In this document: positions 53,271 to 62,252 of the stretch, piece by piece
Numbering within the stretch: the first letter of the stretch is position 1
Layout: every line of letters begins with the position of its first letter
Assembly (NCBI RefSeq): GCF_030145815.1
Contig: NZ_JAIXHL010000010.1
Location: 105,830 to 169,829, forward strand
Direction: 5' to 3'
From: Sphingomonas sp.
GTDB lineage: Bacteria > Pseudomonadota > Alphaproteobacteria > Sphingomonadales > Sphingomonadaceae
Length of the DNA: 64,000 bases
Translations under genes and position numbers: made by a program
The notes under the pieces: generated by a model
Told to the model about the DNA's origin: nothing
Seen by the model: only the letters and a program-made list of their open reading frames with translations
The model's database searches: none

Positions 53271-53639
53271 TCAGGGGTCGAAGCGCAGCACGTGCAGCGG
53301 CTTGCCGACCTCGCCAAACTGCACCTCGCTCGGCGTCTTGCTGAGAAAGATCCGCGCCGAGACGGTGGGTGTCACGTCCTGATGCAGGCCGAACCCGGCG
53401 TGGCTGCCGGCATCGACATCGACCTTTCGGACGATCGCCGCATCCAGATAGCGCTCGTCGCGCCGCGCCACCGCGACCGAATTGAGCAGCCCGCGTTCGG
53501 CCACCGGGACGACGACGACGAAGGGCGACCAGGTGCCGGACACCGGCCACACCTCAACTTCCAGCGCCGATTCGCGCGGATAGAGTTCGTAGCCGAACGA
53601 CGAGGGTGCGCTGGGCTGGACGAACGGCTGGTCGGACAT
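53271..53639 (-). CDS. hypothetical protein
   Basis: This encodes 122 residues from the ATG at 53639. It is a soluble-looking protein, rich in beta-branched residues and proline, with SSFGYELYPRESALEVEVWPVSG and SARIFLSKTPSEVQ. I do not recognise the family. A longer reading would start inside the adjacent tRNA and is an artefact. It lies 12 nt after the tRNA on the same strand, so it may share its transcript. Confidence 0.6.
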   Translation of the reverse strand: MSDQPFVQPSAPSSFGYELYPRESALEVEVWPVSGTWSPFVVVVPVAERGLLNSVAVARRDERYLDAAIVRKVDVDAGSHAGFGLHQDVTPTVSARIFLSKTPSEVQFGEVGKPLHVLRFDP

Positions 53640-53651
53640 GATGGTCTCCGG

Positions 53652-53727
53652 TGGTGAGCCCTGATGGATTCGAACCATCGACCTACTGATTAAAAGTCAG
53701 TTGCTCTACCGACTGAGCTAAGGGCCC
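53652..53727 (-). tRNA. tRNA-Lys (anticodon UUU)
   Basis: A complete cloverleaf lies on the minus strand. The acceptor stem is GGGCCCT with GGGCTC and one G-U pair, the D arm is AGCTCAGTCGGTAGAGC, the anticodon loop is CTTTTAA (anticodon TTT), and the T arm is GGTTCGAATCC. The discriminator A is followed by an encoded CCA. Confidence 0.97.
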
Positions 53728-53772
53728 CCATGCTGGGTCAGGCGCTGCACCTAGGGGCGCAGAGGCGGCGGG

Positions 53773-54240
53773 TCAACCGGGGAGGCGGGCTGCGAGCTGG
53801 CGGATGGTGCGTCCGGTCAGCGGATCGCGCCAGTCCGGGACGATGCTGGCCAATGGGCGCAAGACGAAGTCGCGCTGGCGGAACAGCGGGTGGGGCACGG
53901 TGAGGCCGGGGCTGCTCCATGCGCCGCCGGACCAGAGGATCAGGTCGAGATCGATCACCCGCGCGTCCCAGCGGCGACCGCGGCGGCGACCGAAGCTGCG
54001 CTCGATCTGCTTGAGCCGCGCCAGCAGTTCGGCGGGGGTTTCGGCGCTCTCGATCAGGATCGCGGCGTTGGCGAAACGGCGGCGTGAGGGGCCGAGGGGG
54101 GCGGTTTCGATAACCCGCGACTGCGCGACCACCCCGCCGATCGCCGCGATCGCCGCCGCCAGCTCCTGACGCGGGGAGCCATGGCAGCCGCGCCGGTTCG
54201 ACCCCAGCGCGATGACATAATGGTGGGTTGAGGCGCTCAC
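53773..54240 (-). CDS. folK: 2-amino-4-hydroxy-6-hydroxymethyldihydropteridine pyrophosphokinase
   Basis: This is a 155-residue protein with the HPPK signature: YVIALGSNRRG near the start, the ETAPLG segment, NAAILIES, and WDARVIDLDLILW followed by LTVPHPLFRQRDFVLRPL. It transfers pyrophosphate from ATP to hydroxymethyldihydropterin, giving the folP substrate. The start is close to the divergent glycosylase gene (22-bp gap). Confidence 0.94.
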   Translation of the reverse strand: MSASTHHYVIALGSNRRGCHGSPRQELAAAIAAIGGVVAQSRVIETAPLGPSRRRFANAAILIESAETPAELLARLKQIERSFGRRRGRRWDARVIDLDLILWSGGAWSSPGLTVPHPLFRQRDFVLRPLASIVPDWRDPLTGRTIRQLAARLPG

Positions 54241-54262
54241 CCGCCCCGCCTATCCCGGAGCG

Positions 54263-54922
54263 ATGATCCCGCCAAGTCCGTTGCCCGAGACCGAGCCGCC
54301 GCACGACTGCCCGCGCTGTCCCCGGCTGGTGGCGTTGCGACAGGAGTTGCGGGTTGAGTATCCCGACTGGTGGAACGCGCCGGTGCCGGCATTCGGGGAC
54401 CCCGATGCATGGCTGGGCATTATCGGGCTGGCACCGGGCAAACATGGGGCGAACCGGACCGGGCGGCCCTTTACCGGCGATTTCGCGGGCGACCTCATGT
54501 TCGCAACGCTCGCCAAGTTCGGGTTCACGGACGGCAACTATGAGAGCCGCGCGGATGACGGGTTGCAGCTGAACGGCGCGATCATCGTCAATTCGGTCAA
54601 GTGCCTGCCGCCCGAGAACAAGCCGACGCCGGAGGAGGCGCGGACCTGTCGGCCGTTTGCGGAGGCGCAGGTCGATGCGCTGCCGTATGCGCGCATCTTC
54701 ATCGCCTTGGGCCAGATCGCGCATCAGAGCGCGGTCAAGATCCTTGGCGGCAAGCTGCCCAAATGCCGGTTCGGGCATCTGGCGGAGCACCGCATGCCCG
54801 ACGGGCGGGTGCTGATCGATAGCTATCACTGCTCGCGCTACAACCAGAATACCGGGCGGCTGACGGCGGAGATGTTCGAGGCGGTTTTTGCCCGGGCATT
54901 GGAGCTGCGCGGGACGGTGTGA
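54263..54922 (+). CDS. family 5 uracil-DNA glycosylase (UDGb-like)
   Basis: This is a 219-residue protein with four cysteines for an Fe-S cluster: C16, C19, C114 and C129. Motif I is GLAPGKHGANRTGRPFTGD, as in family 5, where the catalytic Asp/Asn of other families is replaced. NSVKCLPPENKPTPEE and a late DSYHCSRYNQNTG complete the pattern. It removes uracil, hypoxanthine or other deaminated bases from DNA. It adds to the concentration of repair genes in this window. Confidence 0.9.
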   Translation: MIPPSPLPETEPPHDCPRCPRLVALRQELRVEYPDWWNAPVPAFGDPDAWLGIIGLAPGKHGANRTGRPFTGDFAGDLMFATLAKFGFTDGNYESRADDGLQLNGAIIVNSVKCLPPENKPTPEEARTCRPFAEAQVDALPYARIFIALGQIAHQSAVKILGGKLPKCRFGHLAEHRMPDGRVLIDSYHCSRYNQNTGRLTAEMFEAVFARALELRGTV

Positions 54923-54932
54923 GCGCCGGAAG

Positions 54933-54954
54933 TTTACACTGACTTTACACTGTC
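54933..54954. repeat. tandem 11-bp repeat
   Basis: TTTACACTGAC is followed directly by TTTACACTGTC. It is AT-rich relative to its surroundings and lies between convergent genes. The rest of the gap to 55073 shows no gene. Confidence 0.6.
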
Positions 54955-55073
54955 GCGCAGGTCGGCGGCGGGTCGCGGGGCGCTTCACTGGCATGGCGGT
55001 CGTCCCGAATCAGAGGGACCATCCAGATATGCCGGAGCGGGGCTTGTAGGAAAGCGGTTTTCGGGATCATCGA

Positions 55074-55209
55074 CCCTCCCCCGCGAGGGGAGGTGTCAGC
55101 ATCGCTGACGAAGGGAGAGGATGGGTATCGGCTTGAGCCTATAGGACATCGCCGTCCTCCCCCTCCGCCAGGCTGCGCCTGCCACCTCCCCCTGGCGGGG
55201 GAGGATTAT
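55074..55209. repeat. inverted palindromic repeat (family D)
   Basis: CCTCCCCCGCGAGGGGAGGT (about 55076 on) has an inverted partner at about 55158-55207 (CCACCTCCCCCTGGCGGGGG). Inner hairpins are GTCAGC-ATC-GCTGAC and CAGGC-TGCG-CCTG. It ends 5 nt before the aguB stop. Confidence 0.85.
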
Positions 55210-55213
55210 TGGA

Positions 55214-56068
55214 TCACACGTCCTCGACCATGCGCCGGTACAGCTCTGGCCTTCGGTCGCGGAAGAAGCCCATGCCGGCGCGGTGCTTGCGCGCGCGGTC
55301 GAGGTCTAGCGTCGCGGTGAGGACGCCGGTTTCCTCCGCCCCGAATTCGGCGATGATGTCGCCCCATTCGTCGCAGATGAAGCTGTGGCCGTAGAAACGC
55401 TGGTCGCCCTCGGTCCCGATGCGGTTCGACGCGATCACGGGCACGACGTTGGACACGGCATGGCCGATCATCGCGCGGCGCCACATGCGGCTGGTGTCGA
55501 GATCGGCGTCATAGGGTTCCGACCCGATCGCGGTGGGGTAGAAGAGCAGTTGCGCCCCCATCAGCATCATCGTGCGCGCGGTTTCGGGATACCATTGGTC
55601 CCAGCAGATGCCGACGCCGAGCGCCGCGTCGTCCGCCGGGCCGTCCCATACCTTGAAGCCCGTGTTGCCGGGGCGGAAATAATATTTCTCCTCATAGCCC
55701 GGGCCGTCGGGGATGTGGCTCTTGCGATAGACGCCCGCGACCTTGCCGTCCGGGCCGATCATCGCGAGGCTGTTGTAGAAATGCGGTCCGTCCGCCTCGA
55801 AGAAGCTGGTGGGGATGTGGATCTGAAGCTCCGCCGCGAGCTTCTGCATCGCCGTGACGGCGGGGTGGCTGGCGAGCGGTTTCGCGGTGGCGAACAGCGC
55901 CTCATCTTCGACCCGGCAGAAATATTCGCCTTCGAAGAGTTCGGGGGGCAGGACGACCTGCGCACCCTTCCCCGCCGCCTCACGCACGAGGTCGGTGACG
56001 TTGGCGATGTTCTGCGCCGTGTCGGTGGTGAAGGCGAGTTGGAGCGCGGCGACGGTGATCTGGGTCAT
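55214..56068 (-). CDS. aguB: N-carbamoylputrescine amidase
   Basis: This encodes 284 residues from the ATG at 56068. The nitrilase-fold triad is E43 (LPPELFEGEYF), K116 (VYRKSHIPD) and C155 (GVGICWDQWYPE). The segment GEYFCRVED and the GNTGFKVWDG region match AguB. It hydrolyses N-carbamoylputrescine to putrescine. The preceding step enzyme AguA is encoded upstream on the same strand, beyond a repeat and a nuclease gene. Confidence 0.93.
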   Translation of the reverse strand: MTQITVAALQLAFTTDTAQNIANVTDLVREAAGKGAQVVLPPELFEGEYFCRVEDEALFATAKPLASHPAVTAMQKLAAELQIHIPTSFFEADGPHFYNSLAMIGPDGKVAGVYRKSHIPDGPGYEEKYYFRPGNTGFKVWDGPADDAALGVGICWDQWYPETARTMMLMGAQLLFYPTAIGSEPYDADLDTSRMWRRAMIGHAVSNVVPVIASNRIGTEGDQRFYGHSFICDEWGDIIAEFGAEETGVLTATLDLDRARKHRAGMGFFRDRRPELYRRMVEDV

Positions 56069-56132
56069 GTGGGGGTATTTAGGGGGTGGGCCTCCCTTCG
56101 TCACCCCGGACAGGTGGCGAACGTCATCATAA

Positions 56133-56216
56133 CCGTCACCCCAGCGAAAGCTGGGGTCTCTGGTGGCGGAGGCGGGCAATTGCCTCACGAGGCCCCAGCT
56201 TTCGCTGGGGCGACGG
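56133..56216. repeat. inverted palindromic repeat (family A) before aguB
   Basis: Arms 56133-56160 and 56189-56216 carry CCGTCACCCCAGCGAAAGCT and its complement (one mismatch). It lies between the GIY-YIG gene and aguB. Confidence 0.9.
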
Positions 56217-56230
56217 ATATGAGTGGCGGA

Positions 56231-56518
56231 TCACGCGATCTGGTCAAACAGGTCCTGCCAATCCGGGTTGGTCCGCTCGATCAATTCGATCTTCCAGCCG
56301 CGCTTCCATGCCTTGAGCGCCTTCTCCCGGCGAATCGCGTCGTCGATGCTGTCATGCCATTCGACCAGCACCAGTGTCTTGATGCCGTATTTTCTACAAT
56401 AGGCCGATCCCTTGTCGCGGCGATGCTGGTCGATGCGCTCGGCGAGATATGCAGTGACCCCGACATAGAGCATCCCGCGCTGCTTGCTGGCCATGATGTA
56501 GGTCCAGCCGCCGGGCAT
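56231..56518 (-). CDS. small GIY-YIG nuclease between aguA and aguB
   Basis: This is a 95-residue single-domain GIY-YIG protein: TYI (6-8), YVG (18-20), R28 (LAERIDQH), E65 (AIRREKALKAW) and an Asn-containing tail. All catalytic positions are present. It is about 15% shorter at the tail than the copy near era and only loosely similar, so the two are not a recent duplication. It is co-oriented with agu genes, with a family A repeat on either side (single arm at 56544-56571, full element at 56133-56216). Confidence 0.9.
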   Translation of the reverse strand: MPGGWTYIMASKQRGMLYVGVTAYLAERIDQHRRDKGSAYCRKYGIKTLVLVEWHDSIDDAIRREKALKAWKRGWKIELIERTNPDWQDLFDQIA

Positions 56519-56543
56519 GGCGTCAGCGTTGGACTTGCCGAGG

Positions 56544-56571
56544 GAGACCCCAGCTTCCGCTGGGGTGACGG
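56544..56571. repeat. single family A repeat arm after aguA
   Basis: GAGACCCCAGCTTCCGCTGG and GGTGACGG are inverted relative to the arm at 56133. It closes the unit holding the GIY-YIG gene on the aguA side. Confidence 0.85.
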
Positions 56572-56596
56572 GAAGAACGAGGCGACGCCCAGATTT

Positions 56597-57562
56597 TCAC
56601 CGCGGAATCTGCTGCGAGATGCAGTGGAAGCTGCCGCCGCCCGTCAGGATATGGTCCGCGCGCAGGCCTACCGCCTCACGACCCGGGAACAGCGCGCCGA
56701 TCGTTTCAACCGCCTTGCGGTCATTGGGCTGGCCGTAGACCGGGACCACCACTGCGGCGTTGCCGATGTAGAAGTTCATGTAACTTGCCGGGACGACCTC
56801 GCCCCCCTGGATCACGCGGCCGGGTGAGGGGATGGGAACCACCTCGACCCCGAACGCCTCGGCACGGCGTTTGGCGTCGGCATAGACCAGCCAATTGGGG
56901 TCGTTTTCCTCCGGCACGGGAATCGCCAGCCGGTTTTCGCCAACGAAGCGGGCGAGGTTGTCGACATGGCCGTCGGTGTGGTCGTGCGCGAGGCCGTTGC
57001 CGAGCCACAGCACGCGGTCGAACCCCAGATCTTCGCGCAGCCGCCGTTCGGCCTCAGCCTGCGACAGGCCGGGATTGCGGTTGCGGTTGAGCAAACATTG
57101 CTCGGTGGTGACGACCAGGCCGGTGCCGTCCCAGTCGATCGAGCCGCCTTCCAGAATCCAGTCATGTTCGACCGTGTCGATCCGCTTCTTCGCGGCAAGG
57201 CGGCGGCCGATATCCTCGTCGCCGGCATATTCATATTTCCCGCCCCAGCCGTTGAAGCCGAAGGCGTGGCCGACCCCGGCGCTATCGAGGATCACCCCGG
57301 TGTCGCGGAGCCAGATGTCGCCGAACGGGGCGACCACCACCTTGGCCGTATCGCCGACCAGCAGCGACGCGGCCCCCGCCGCCTCGTCATCCGCAGCGAC
57401 CAGCAGCACCTGTTCCCCCGCCCCGCCGGCATGGACCGCGCGGGCGAAGGCAGCGACCTCCGCGCGCGCGGCGCCGAGCGAGTCCCACAGATCGGGATGG
57501 CTGGGGAAACCGATCCAGACTGCCTTGTGCTGCGCCCATTCGGGGGGAAGGTGCGTGGTCAC
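56597..57562 (-). CDS. aguA: agmatine deiminase
   Basis: This is a 321-residue protein of the guanidino-modifying fold. The catalytic cysteine is C314 in GGGSFHCISQQ. The other family blocks are WLRDTG, NGWGGKYEYAGDED, EGGSIDWDG and GHVDNLARF with the catalytic His. It turns agmatine into N-carbamoylputrescine, which AguB then hydrolyses. It ends 5 nt after the peptidase gene on the coding strand, so all of 59225-55214 may be one transcript. Confidence 0.95.
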   Translation of the reverse strand: MTTHLPPEWAQHKAVWIGFPSHPDLWDSLGAARAEVAAFARAVHAGGAGEQVLLVAADDEAAGAASLLVGDTAKVVVAPFGDIWLRDTGVILDSAGVGHAFGFNGWGGKYEYAGDEDIGRRLAAKKRIDTVEHDWILEGGSIDWDGTGLVVTTEQCLLNRNRNPGLSQAEAERRLREDLGFDRVLWLGNGLAHDHTDGHVDNLARFVGENRLAIPVPEENDPNWLVYADAKRRAEAFGVEVVPIPSPGRVIQGGEVVPASYMNFYIGNAAVVVPVYGQPNDRKAVETIGALFPGREAVGLRADHILTGGGSFHCISQQIPR

Positions 57563-57566
57563 GGTA

Positions 57567-59225
57567 TTACTTGGCTCCTGCGCGGGATTTGTCGCGGGCG
57601 GCGCGGAATTCGTCGCCCTCGACCCAATTCGGCCACTGCGCGGTCATGGCGAGCATGCGGCCGACGGCGTAATAGACCTGAAGATCCTTTTCCGCGCCCG
57701 CCCAGTTCCACTTGGGGTCGAATTCGTCCTTCGGGCCGTGGTAGCGGTTCTTCTCATAATCCGCCGCGGCGGCCTTGCCCGCTTCCTTGCCGCCCTCGAT
57801 CAGATCGTCGCCCGCGTCGAAATAGAGCATCGGCACGCCATGCTTCGCCAGCATGAAATGGTCGGAGCGGTAGTAGAAGCCCTTCTCGGGCGTCGGTTCG
57901 GCACTGGCGACGCGGCTCTGCTTGGCGAGTGCAGTGGCGAGGTAGCTGTCGAGCTCCGACTTGCCCATGCCGACCACGACGACATTCCTGGCCGGGGGCG
58001 TCAGGTTCATCGCGTCGATGTTCACCCCGCCGACGGTCTTCGCCAGCGGATAGACGGGGTTGTCGCCATAATATTTGGAGCCGAGCAGGCCCGATTCCTC
58101 GGCCGTGACGGCGAGGAAGACGAGGCTGCGGTCGGGGGCGCCGGCGTCCTTGTTCGCCTTGGCGATGGCGATCAGCGCGGCGGTGCCGGTGGCGTTGTCG
58201 ATCGCGCCATTGCAGATGTCATCGCCATCGGGCGCGGCTTCGCAGCGGCCGAGATGGTCCCAATGCGCGGTGTAGAGGACGACCTCGTCGGGCCGCTTGG
58301 CACCGGGGAGGATGCCGATGACATTCTTCGACGCGTGCTTGCGGATGACATTGTCGAAGCTGACCGATGCCTTGACGTCGCCGAGCGGGACGGCCTTGAA
58401 CCCCTTCACCTTGGCGGCGGCGGAGAGCTTGTCGAAATCCTGACCCGCGCTGGCGAACAGCGCCTTGGCCTTGTCCAGCTGGATCCAGCCATTGGCGGCG
58501 GTCTGGTCGGCATGGCCGTTGGCGGCGTCGGCGACCTGCTGCTCACCGGTCCAGCTCGACTGGACGACGTTCCAGCCATAGGCGGCGGGTTGCGTGTCGT
58601 GGACAATCAGCGCGGCGGCGGCCCCCTGACGCGCGGCCTCCTCATATTTGTAGGTCCAGCGGCCATAATAGGTCATCGCCTTGCCGTTGAACTCGCCTTG
58701 TTGCCCCTCCGTTTGCCAGTCGGGATCGTTGACCAGGATGACGACGGTCTTCCCCTTCACATCGACCCCGGCATAGTCGTTCCAGCCCTTTTCAGGCGCG
58801 TTGATGCCGTAGCCGACGAACACGACCGGGCTGTCCTTGACCGCGATGTTCGGGGTCACGCGATAGGTGCCGGCGACGAATTCGGGGCCGTATTTCAGGG
58901 ACATCGGCTGGGTGCCGCCGGTAAAGGTCAGCGGCGAGACATTCTGCGCGGTGATCGCCACCAACGGCACGTCCTGGAACCAGCTGCCGTTGTTTCCGGG
59001 CTGAAGTCCCGCTTTCTGGAACTGCTCGACGAGATAGGCGAGCGTCTTGGCCTCACCCGGCGTGCCGGGGGCGCGGCCCTCGAACGCGTCGGACGACAGC
59101 GTCTGCGTCGCCTCCTTTATCACGTCCATCGGCATCGCGGGGAGCGCGACATCGGGGAGCGCAGTCGTGTCGGACGCAGTCGAACAGGCGGCAAGGCCCA
59201 GCAGGGCGAGCAGCGCAAGGCGCAT
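57567..59225 (-). CDS. M28 family peptidase, lipoprotein
   Basis: This encodes 552 residues from the ATG at 59225. The signal peptide ends in the lipobox LAAC (residue 14). A PA domain insert covers about 130-260. The M28 zinc ligands are in HWDHLG, GAIDNATG, EESGLLGS and NIDAMN, with a late histidine in YRSDHFMLAKHG. These proteins are aminopeptidases that act outside the inner membrane. The metal residues are complete. It is followed at 4 nt by aguA on the same strand. Confidence 0.92.
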   Translation of the reverse strand: MRLALLALLGLAACSTASDTTALPDVALPAMPMDVIKEATQTLSSDAFEGRAPGTPGEAKTLAYLVEQFQKAGLQPGNNGSWFQDVPLVAITAQNVSPLTFTGGTQPMSLKYGPEFVAGTYRVTPNIAVKDSPVVFVGYGINAPEKGWNDYAGVDVKGKTVVILVNDPDWQTEGQQGEFNGKAMTYYGRWTYKYEEAARQGAAAALIVHDTQPAAYGWNVVQSSWTGEQQVADAANGHADQTAANGWIQLDKAKALFASAGQDFDKLSAAAKVKGFKAVPLGDVKASVSFDNVIRKHASKNVIGILPGAKRPDEVVLYTAHWDHLGRCEAAPDGDDICNGAIDNATGTAALIAIAKANKDAGAPDRSLVFLAVTAEESGLLGSKYYGDNPVYPLAKTVGGVNIDAMNLTPPARNVVVVGMGKSELDSYLATALAKQSRVASAEPTPEKGFYYRSDHFMLAKHGVPMLYFDAGDDLIEGGKEAGKAAAADYEKNRYHGPKDEFDPKWNWAGAEKDLQVYYAVGRMLAMTAQWPNWVEGDEFRAARDKSRAGAK

Positions 59226-59358
59226 GGGGCATCTCTCCAAAGATGTGATGCCGCGACTATTGGCAGGGGGTGGCGGTGGGGGCAAGCGGTGCCCGCGTCC
59301 TGCGGGGTTGCCCGGCGGTCCGGACACGCGTTAGGGTCGGGCGCAGGGGGACGAAGAT

Positions 59359-61311
59359 ATGCTGCGATTGTCGTTGGTTACCGCGCTGACTTGTTACAGT
59401 GTGCAGGCGTCGGCGCAACAGCTGGATGCCGCCGCCGCCTTTGGCGCGCGCGAATATATCGAGCAGGCGAGCCTGTCGCCCGACGGCCTGCGCCTGGCCT
59501 ATGTCACACCGACCCGTGGGCAGGCGTCGGCGGTCTATGTCCTGCCGGTTGACGGGTCCGCGCCACCGAAGGCGATCGCCGCCGCCGACGGCAAGCCCGA
59601 ACGCATCGCCGGGTGCAATTGGGCGAGCAACACGCGCCTGCTGTGCACCGTGTACGGCGTGATCAGCATCGACGGGACGCTGGCGATTTCGACGCGGATC
59701 GCGGCGATGGATCATGACGGCGCGAATATGAAGGTGCTGAGCCACACGCGCGGGACGGGCGACCTGCTGGGCTATGACACGTTCGGCGGATCGGTGATCG
59801 ACTGGAACCCCGGAGTCGATGGCAAGGTGCTGATGATGCGCCAATATGTGCCTGAATCGAGCACCGGGACGCGGCTGGCCCAGACCGCCCAGGGGATCGG
59901 CGTCGATCTGGTCGATGTGTCGACGCTCAAGGTGAGTTCGGTCGAGCCGCCGAGCCGCGATGCGGGCGAATATATCACCGACGGCAAGGGCATTGTACGC
60001 CTGATCGGGCGGCGTGCGTCCAAGGACTATTACACCACGGGGGTCAGCCACTATTCCTATCGCCGCGCGGGCAGCACCGCATGGCAGGCGCTCAGCAGCG
60101 TCGGTCCCGATCGCGCCGGATTCGATCCCTATGGCGTCGATCCGACGCTCGACATTGCCTATGGCCTCAAGCGGGTCGACGGGAAGATCGCCGCCTTTTC
60201 GATCGCGCTTGACGGCACGCTGGGCGAGAAGCTGGTGTTTGCGCATCCGGAGGTCGATGTCAGCGGATTTGCGCGGATCGGACGCAACCGGCGCATTGTC
60301 GGCGTCACCTACTCCACCGATGTGCCGTCGGTCGAATATATCGATGCCGGTATCGCGCGCCTGATCCAGTCGCTGCAGAAGGCAATGCCGCATCTGCCGC
60401 TGGTGCGGGTCATCGATTCGAGCGAGGACGAGAACCGCCTGCTGATTTGGGCCGGCAGCGATGTCGATCCCGGTCGGTTCTTCCTGTTCGATCGCAAGGC
60501 CAAGGCGCTTCAGGAGCTGGCGCTGGCGCGGCCGCAGCTGGAGAAGGTCAAGCTCGCGCCGATGCGGCACATCACCTATCCCGCCGCCGACGGCACGATG
60601 ATCCCAGCCTATCTGACGCTCCCGGCCGATGGGAGCACCAAGAATGTCCGCGCCATCGTCCTGCCCCATGGCGGCCCGGGCGCGCGCGACGATTGGGGGT
60701 TTGACTGGCTCACCCAATTCTACGCCAATCAGGGCTTTGCGGTGCTCCAGCCGAACTTTCGCGGGTCGGCGGGCTATGGCGACGCCTGGTTCGAGAAGAA
60801 CGGGTTCCAGAGCTGGCGGACCGCCATTGGGGACGTAAACGATGCCGGGCGCTGGCTAATCAAGGAAGGCATCGCCGACCCGGCCAAGTTGTCGATCCTG
60901 GGCTGGTCCTATGGCGGCTATGCGGCGCTGCAATCGGCGGTGTCCGAACCCGGACTGTTCAAGCGCGTCGTGGCGATCGCGCCGGTCACCGATCTCGACC
61001 GGCTGAAGAGCGAGAACCAGAATTACAGCAACTATCAGGAGGTCGTGCGCTTCGTCGGCAGCGGGCCGCATATCGAGGAGGGATCGCCGGCGCGGCACGC
61101 CGCGAAGATCAAGGCACCGGTGCTGATGTTCCACGGAACGATGGACCGCAATGTCTCGGTCTTTCACGCCGAGCTGATGCAGAACCGGTTGAAGGCCGCA
61201 GGTGCGCAGAGCGAGCTGGTCGTGTTCGAGGGACTCGACCATTATCTCGACGACAGCGACGCGCGCACGCAGATGCTGCGCAAAACCGCCGAATTCCTGA
61301 AGGCGCCCTAG
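59359..61311 (+). CDS. S9 family prolyl oligopeptidase-like peptidase
   Basis: This is a 650-residue protein with signal peptide MLRLSLVTALTCYSVQASAQ. A beta-propeller region covers residues 30-370, and the alpha/beta hydrolase domain follows with oxyanion HGGPGARDDW. The triad is S517 (GWSYGGY), D596 (HGTMDRNV) and H628 (GLDHYLDD). It is probably periplasmic, cleaving short peptides, possibly dipeptides like DPP/AAP relatives. It is divergent from the M28 gene. Confidence 0.92.
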   Translation: MLRLSLVTALTCYSVQASAQQLDAAAAFGAREYIEQASLSPDGLRLAYVTPTRGQASAVYVLPVDGSAPPKAIAAADGKPERIAGCNWASNTRLLCTVYGVISIDGTLAISTRIAAMDHDGANMKVLSHTRGTGDLLGYDTFGGSVIDWNPGVDGKVLMMRQYVPESSTGTRLAQTAQGIGVDLVDVSTLKVSSVEPPSRDAGEYITDGKGIVRLIGRRASKDYYTTGVSHYSYRRAGSTAWQALSSVGPDRAGFDPYGVDPTLDIAYGLKRVDGKIAAFSIALDGTLGEKLVFAHPEVDVSGFARIGRNRRIVGVTYSTDVPSVEYIDAGIARLIQSLQKAMPHLPLVRVIDSSEDENRLLIWAGSDVDPGRFFLFDRKAKALQELALARPQLEKVKLAPMRHITYPAADGTMIPAYLTLPADGSTKNVRAIVLPHGGPGARDDWGFDWLTQFYANQGFAVLQPNFRGSAGYGDAWFEKNGFQSWRTAIGDVNDAGRWLIKEGIADPAKLSILGWSYGGYAALQSAVSEPGLFKRVVAIAPVTDLDRLKSENQNYSNYQEVVRFVGSGPHIEEGSPARHAAKIKAPVLMFHGTMDRNVSVFHAELMQNRLKAAGAQSELVVFEGLDHYLDDSDARTQMLRKTAEFLKAP

Positions 61312-61436
61312 AATCGTTTTCAGTTGGGCGGCACCGGCCCGCTCCCCCACCCGGCCACCCATAGAATACACTGGCGTTGGGTGGCCGGGTGCGGGAGCGG
61401 GCCGGTGCCGATTCAGCTTTGCTGAAAACGACTCTA
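61311..61436. repeat. inverted palindromic repeat (family B) with outer hairpin arms
   Basis: The core arms (61330-61362, 61378-61410) contain CGGCCCGCTCCCCCACCCGG with one mismatch between arms. Outer arms TCGTTTTCAG and CTGAAAACGA add a second inverted layer. It sits after the S9 gene, which is convergent with rpsD. Confidence 0.9.
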
Positions 61437-61456
61437 GCGCCGGTCATTCGCACAAC

Positions 61457-61490
61457 GAAAAAGGGCGGCCCCGCGGAACCGCCCTTTTCC
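61457..61490 (-). terminator. rpsD terminator
   Basis: AAAAGGGCGG pairs with CCGCCCTTTT around a GC loop. On the minus strand TTTTTCG follows the stem. The same stem could end the opposite transcript. Confidence 0.8.
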
Positions 61491-61511
61491 GTTTCGTCGC
61501 GATGAGCTGGA

Positions 61512-62126
61512 TCAGCGCGAGTAGAACTCGACGACCAGGTTCGGTTCCATCTTCACCGGATAGGGCACTTCGTCGAGTGCCGGGACGCGGGTGAAGGTAA
61601 TCTTCGACGCGCCGTCCGGAGCGATGTAGTCGGGGATGTCGCGCTCGGCCAGGCTCTGCGCTTCCATGACCAGCGCCATCTCACGCGCCTTCGAACCCAG
61701 CTCGACCGTCTCGCCGACCTTGATGCGGCGCGAACCGATGTTGCACTTCTCGCCATTGACCTTGACGTGGCCGTGGTTCACCAGCTGACGCGCGGCGAAG
61801 ATCGTCGGCGCGAACTTGGCGCGATAGACGATCATGTCGAGGCGCTGTTCGAGCAGCCCGATCAGGTTCTGGCCGGTATCGCCCTTCATGCGCGACGCAT
61901 CTTCATAGGCGCGCTTGAACTGCTTTTCGGTCACGTCGCCATAATAGCCCTTGAGCTTCTGCTTGGCGCGCAGCTGGATGCCGAAGTCCGACATCTTGCC
62001 CTTGCGGCGCTGGCCGTGCTGACCGGGACCATATTCACGCTTGTTGACGGGCGACTTGGGGCGACCCCAAATGTTTTCGCCCATCCGGCGATCGAGCTTG
62101 TACTTGGCGCTGGAGCGCTTCGACAT
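61512..62126 (-). CDS. rpsD: 30S ribosomal protein S4
   Basis: This is a 204-residue protein. It begins [20 protein letters not shown], has an alphaproteobacterial S4 N-terminal region, [15 protein letters not shown], and an S4 domain (about 94-155, [31 protein letters not shown]). It ends VVEFYSR. It nucleates 30S assembly on 16S rRNA and usually represses its own operon in other bacteria. It lies outside the main ribosomal clusters, as is common in this group. Confidence 0.97.
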   Translation of the reverse strand: MSKRSSAKYKLDRRMGENIWGRPKSPVNKREYGPGQHGQRRKGKMSDFGIQLRAKQKLKGYYGDVTEKQFKRAYEDASRMKGDTGQNLIGLLEQRLDMIVYRAKFAPTIFAARQLVNHGHVKVNGEKCNIGSRRIKVGETVELGSKAREMALVMEAQSLAERDIPDYIAPDGASKITFTRVPALDEVPYPVKMEPNLVVEFYSR

Positions 62127-62192
62127 GATAAATTCCTAACAATTGCAACGACGTTGACCCGGCCAGATAGCCTGATCGCGATTCCGGTATCG

Positions 62193-62210
62193 CCTGTGCG
62201 TGCGCACAGG
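62193..62210 (-). promoter_or_regulatory. stem-loop in the rpsD leader
   Basis: A 7-bp perfect stem CCTGTGC/GCACAGG has a 4-base loop in the about 100-nt leader between the likely promoter and the ATG. It may take part in S4 autoregulation. Confidence 0.35.
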
Positions 62211-62252
62211 GCCGCTGCTTCACCGGAGTGCAGGGCCGATTGCGAAGGCGCG

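Noticed and set aside
53640..53678. Extended N-terminus MVRIHQGSPP for the hypothetical protein at 53271
   Set aside because: That peptide is a translation of the tRNA 3' end, a familiar annotation artefact.
56231..56518. GIY-YIG gene as UvrC or Slx1
   Set aside because: The protein is a single 95-residue domain without the UvrC extra domains or the Slx1 RING finger.
56895..59552. 885-codon plus-strand frame over aguA and the M28 peptidase
   Set aside because: It is antisense to two genes with complete catalytic motifs and has low-complexity, domain-free sequence.
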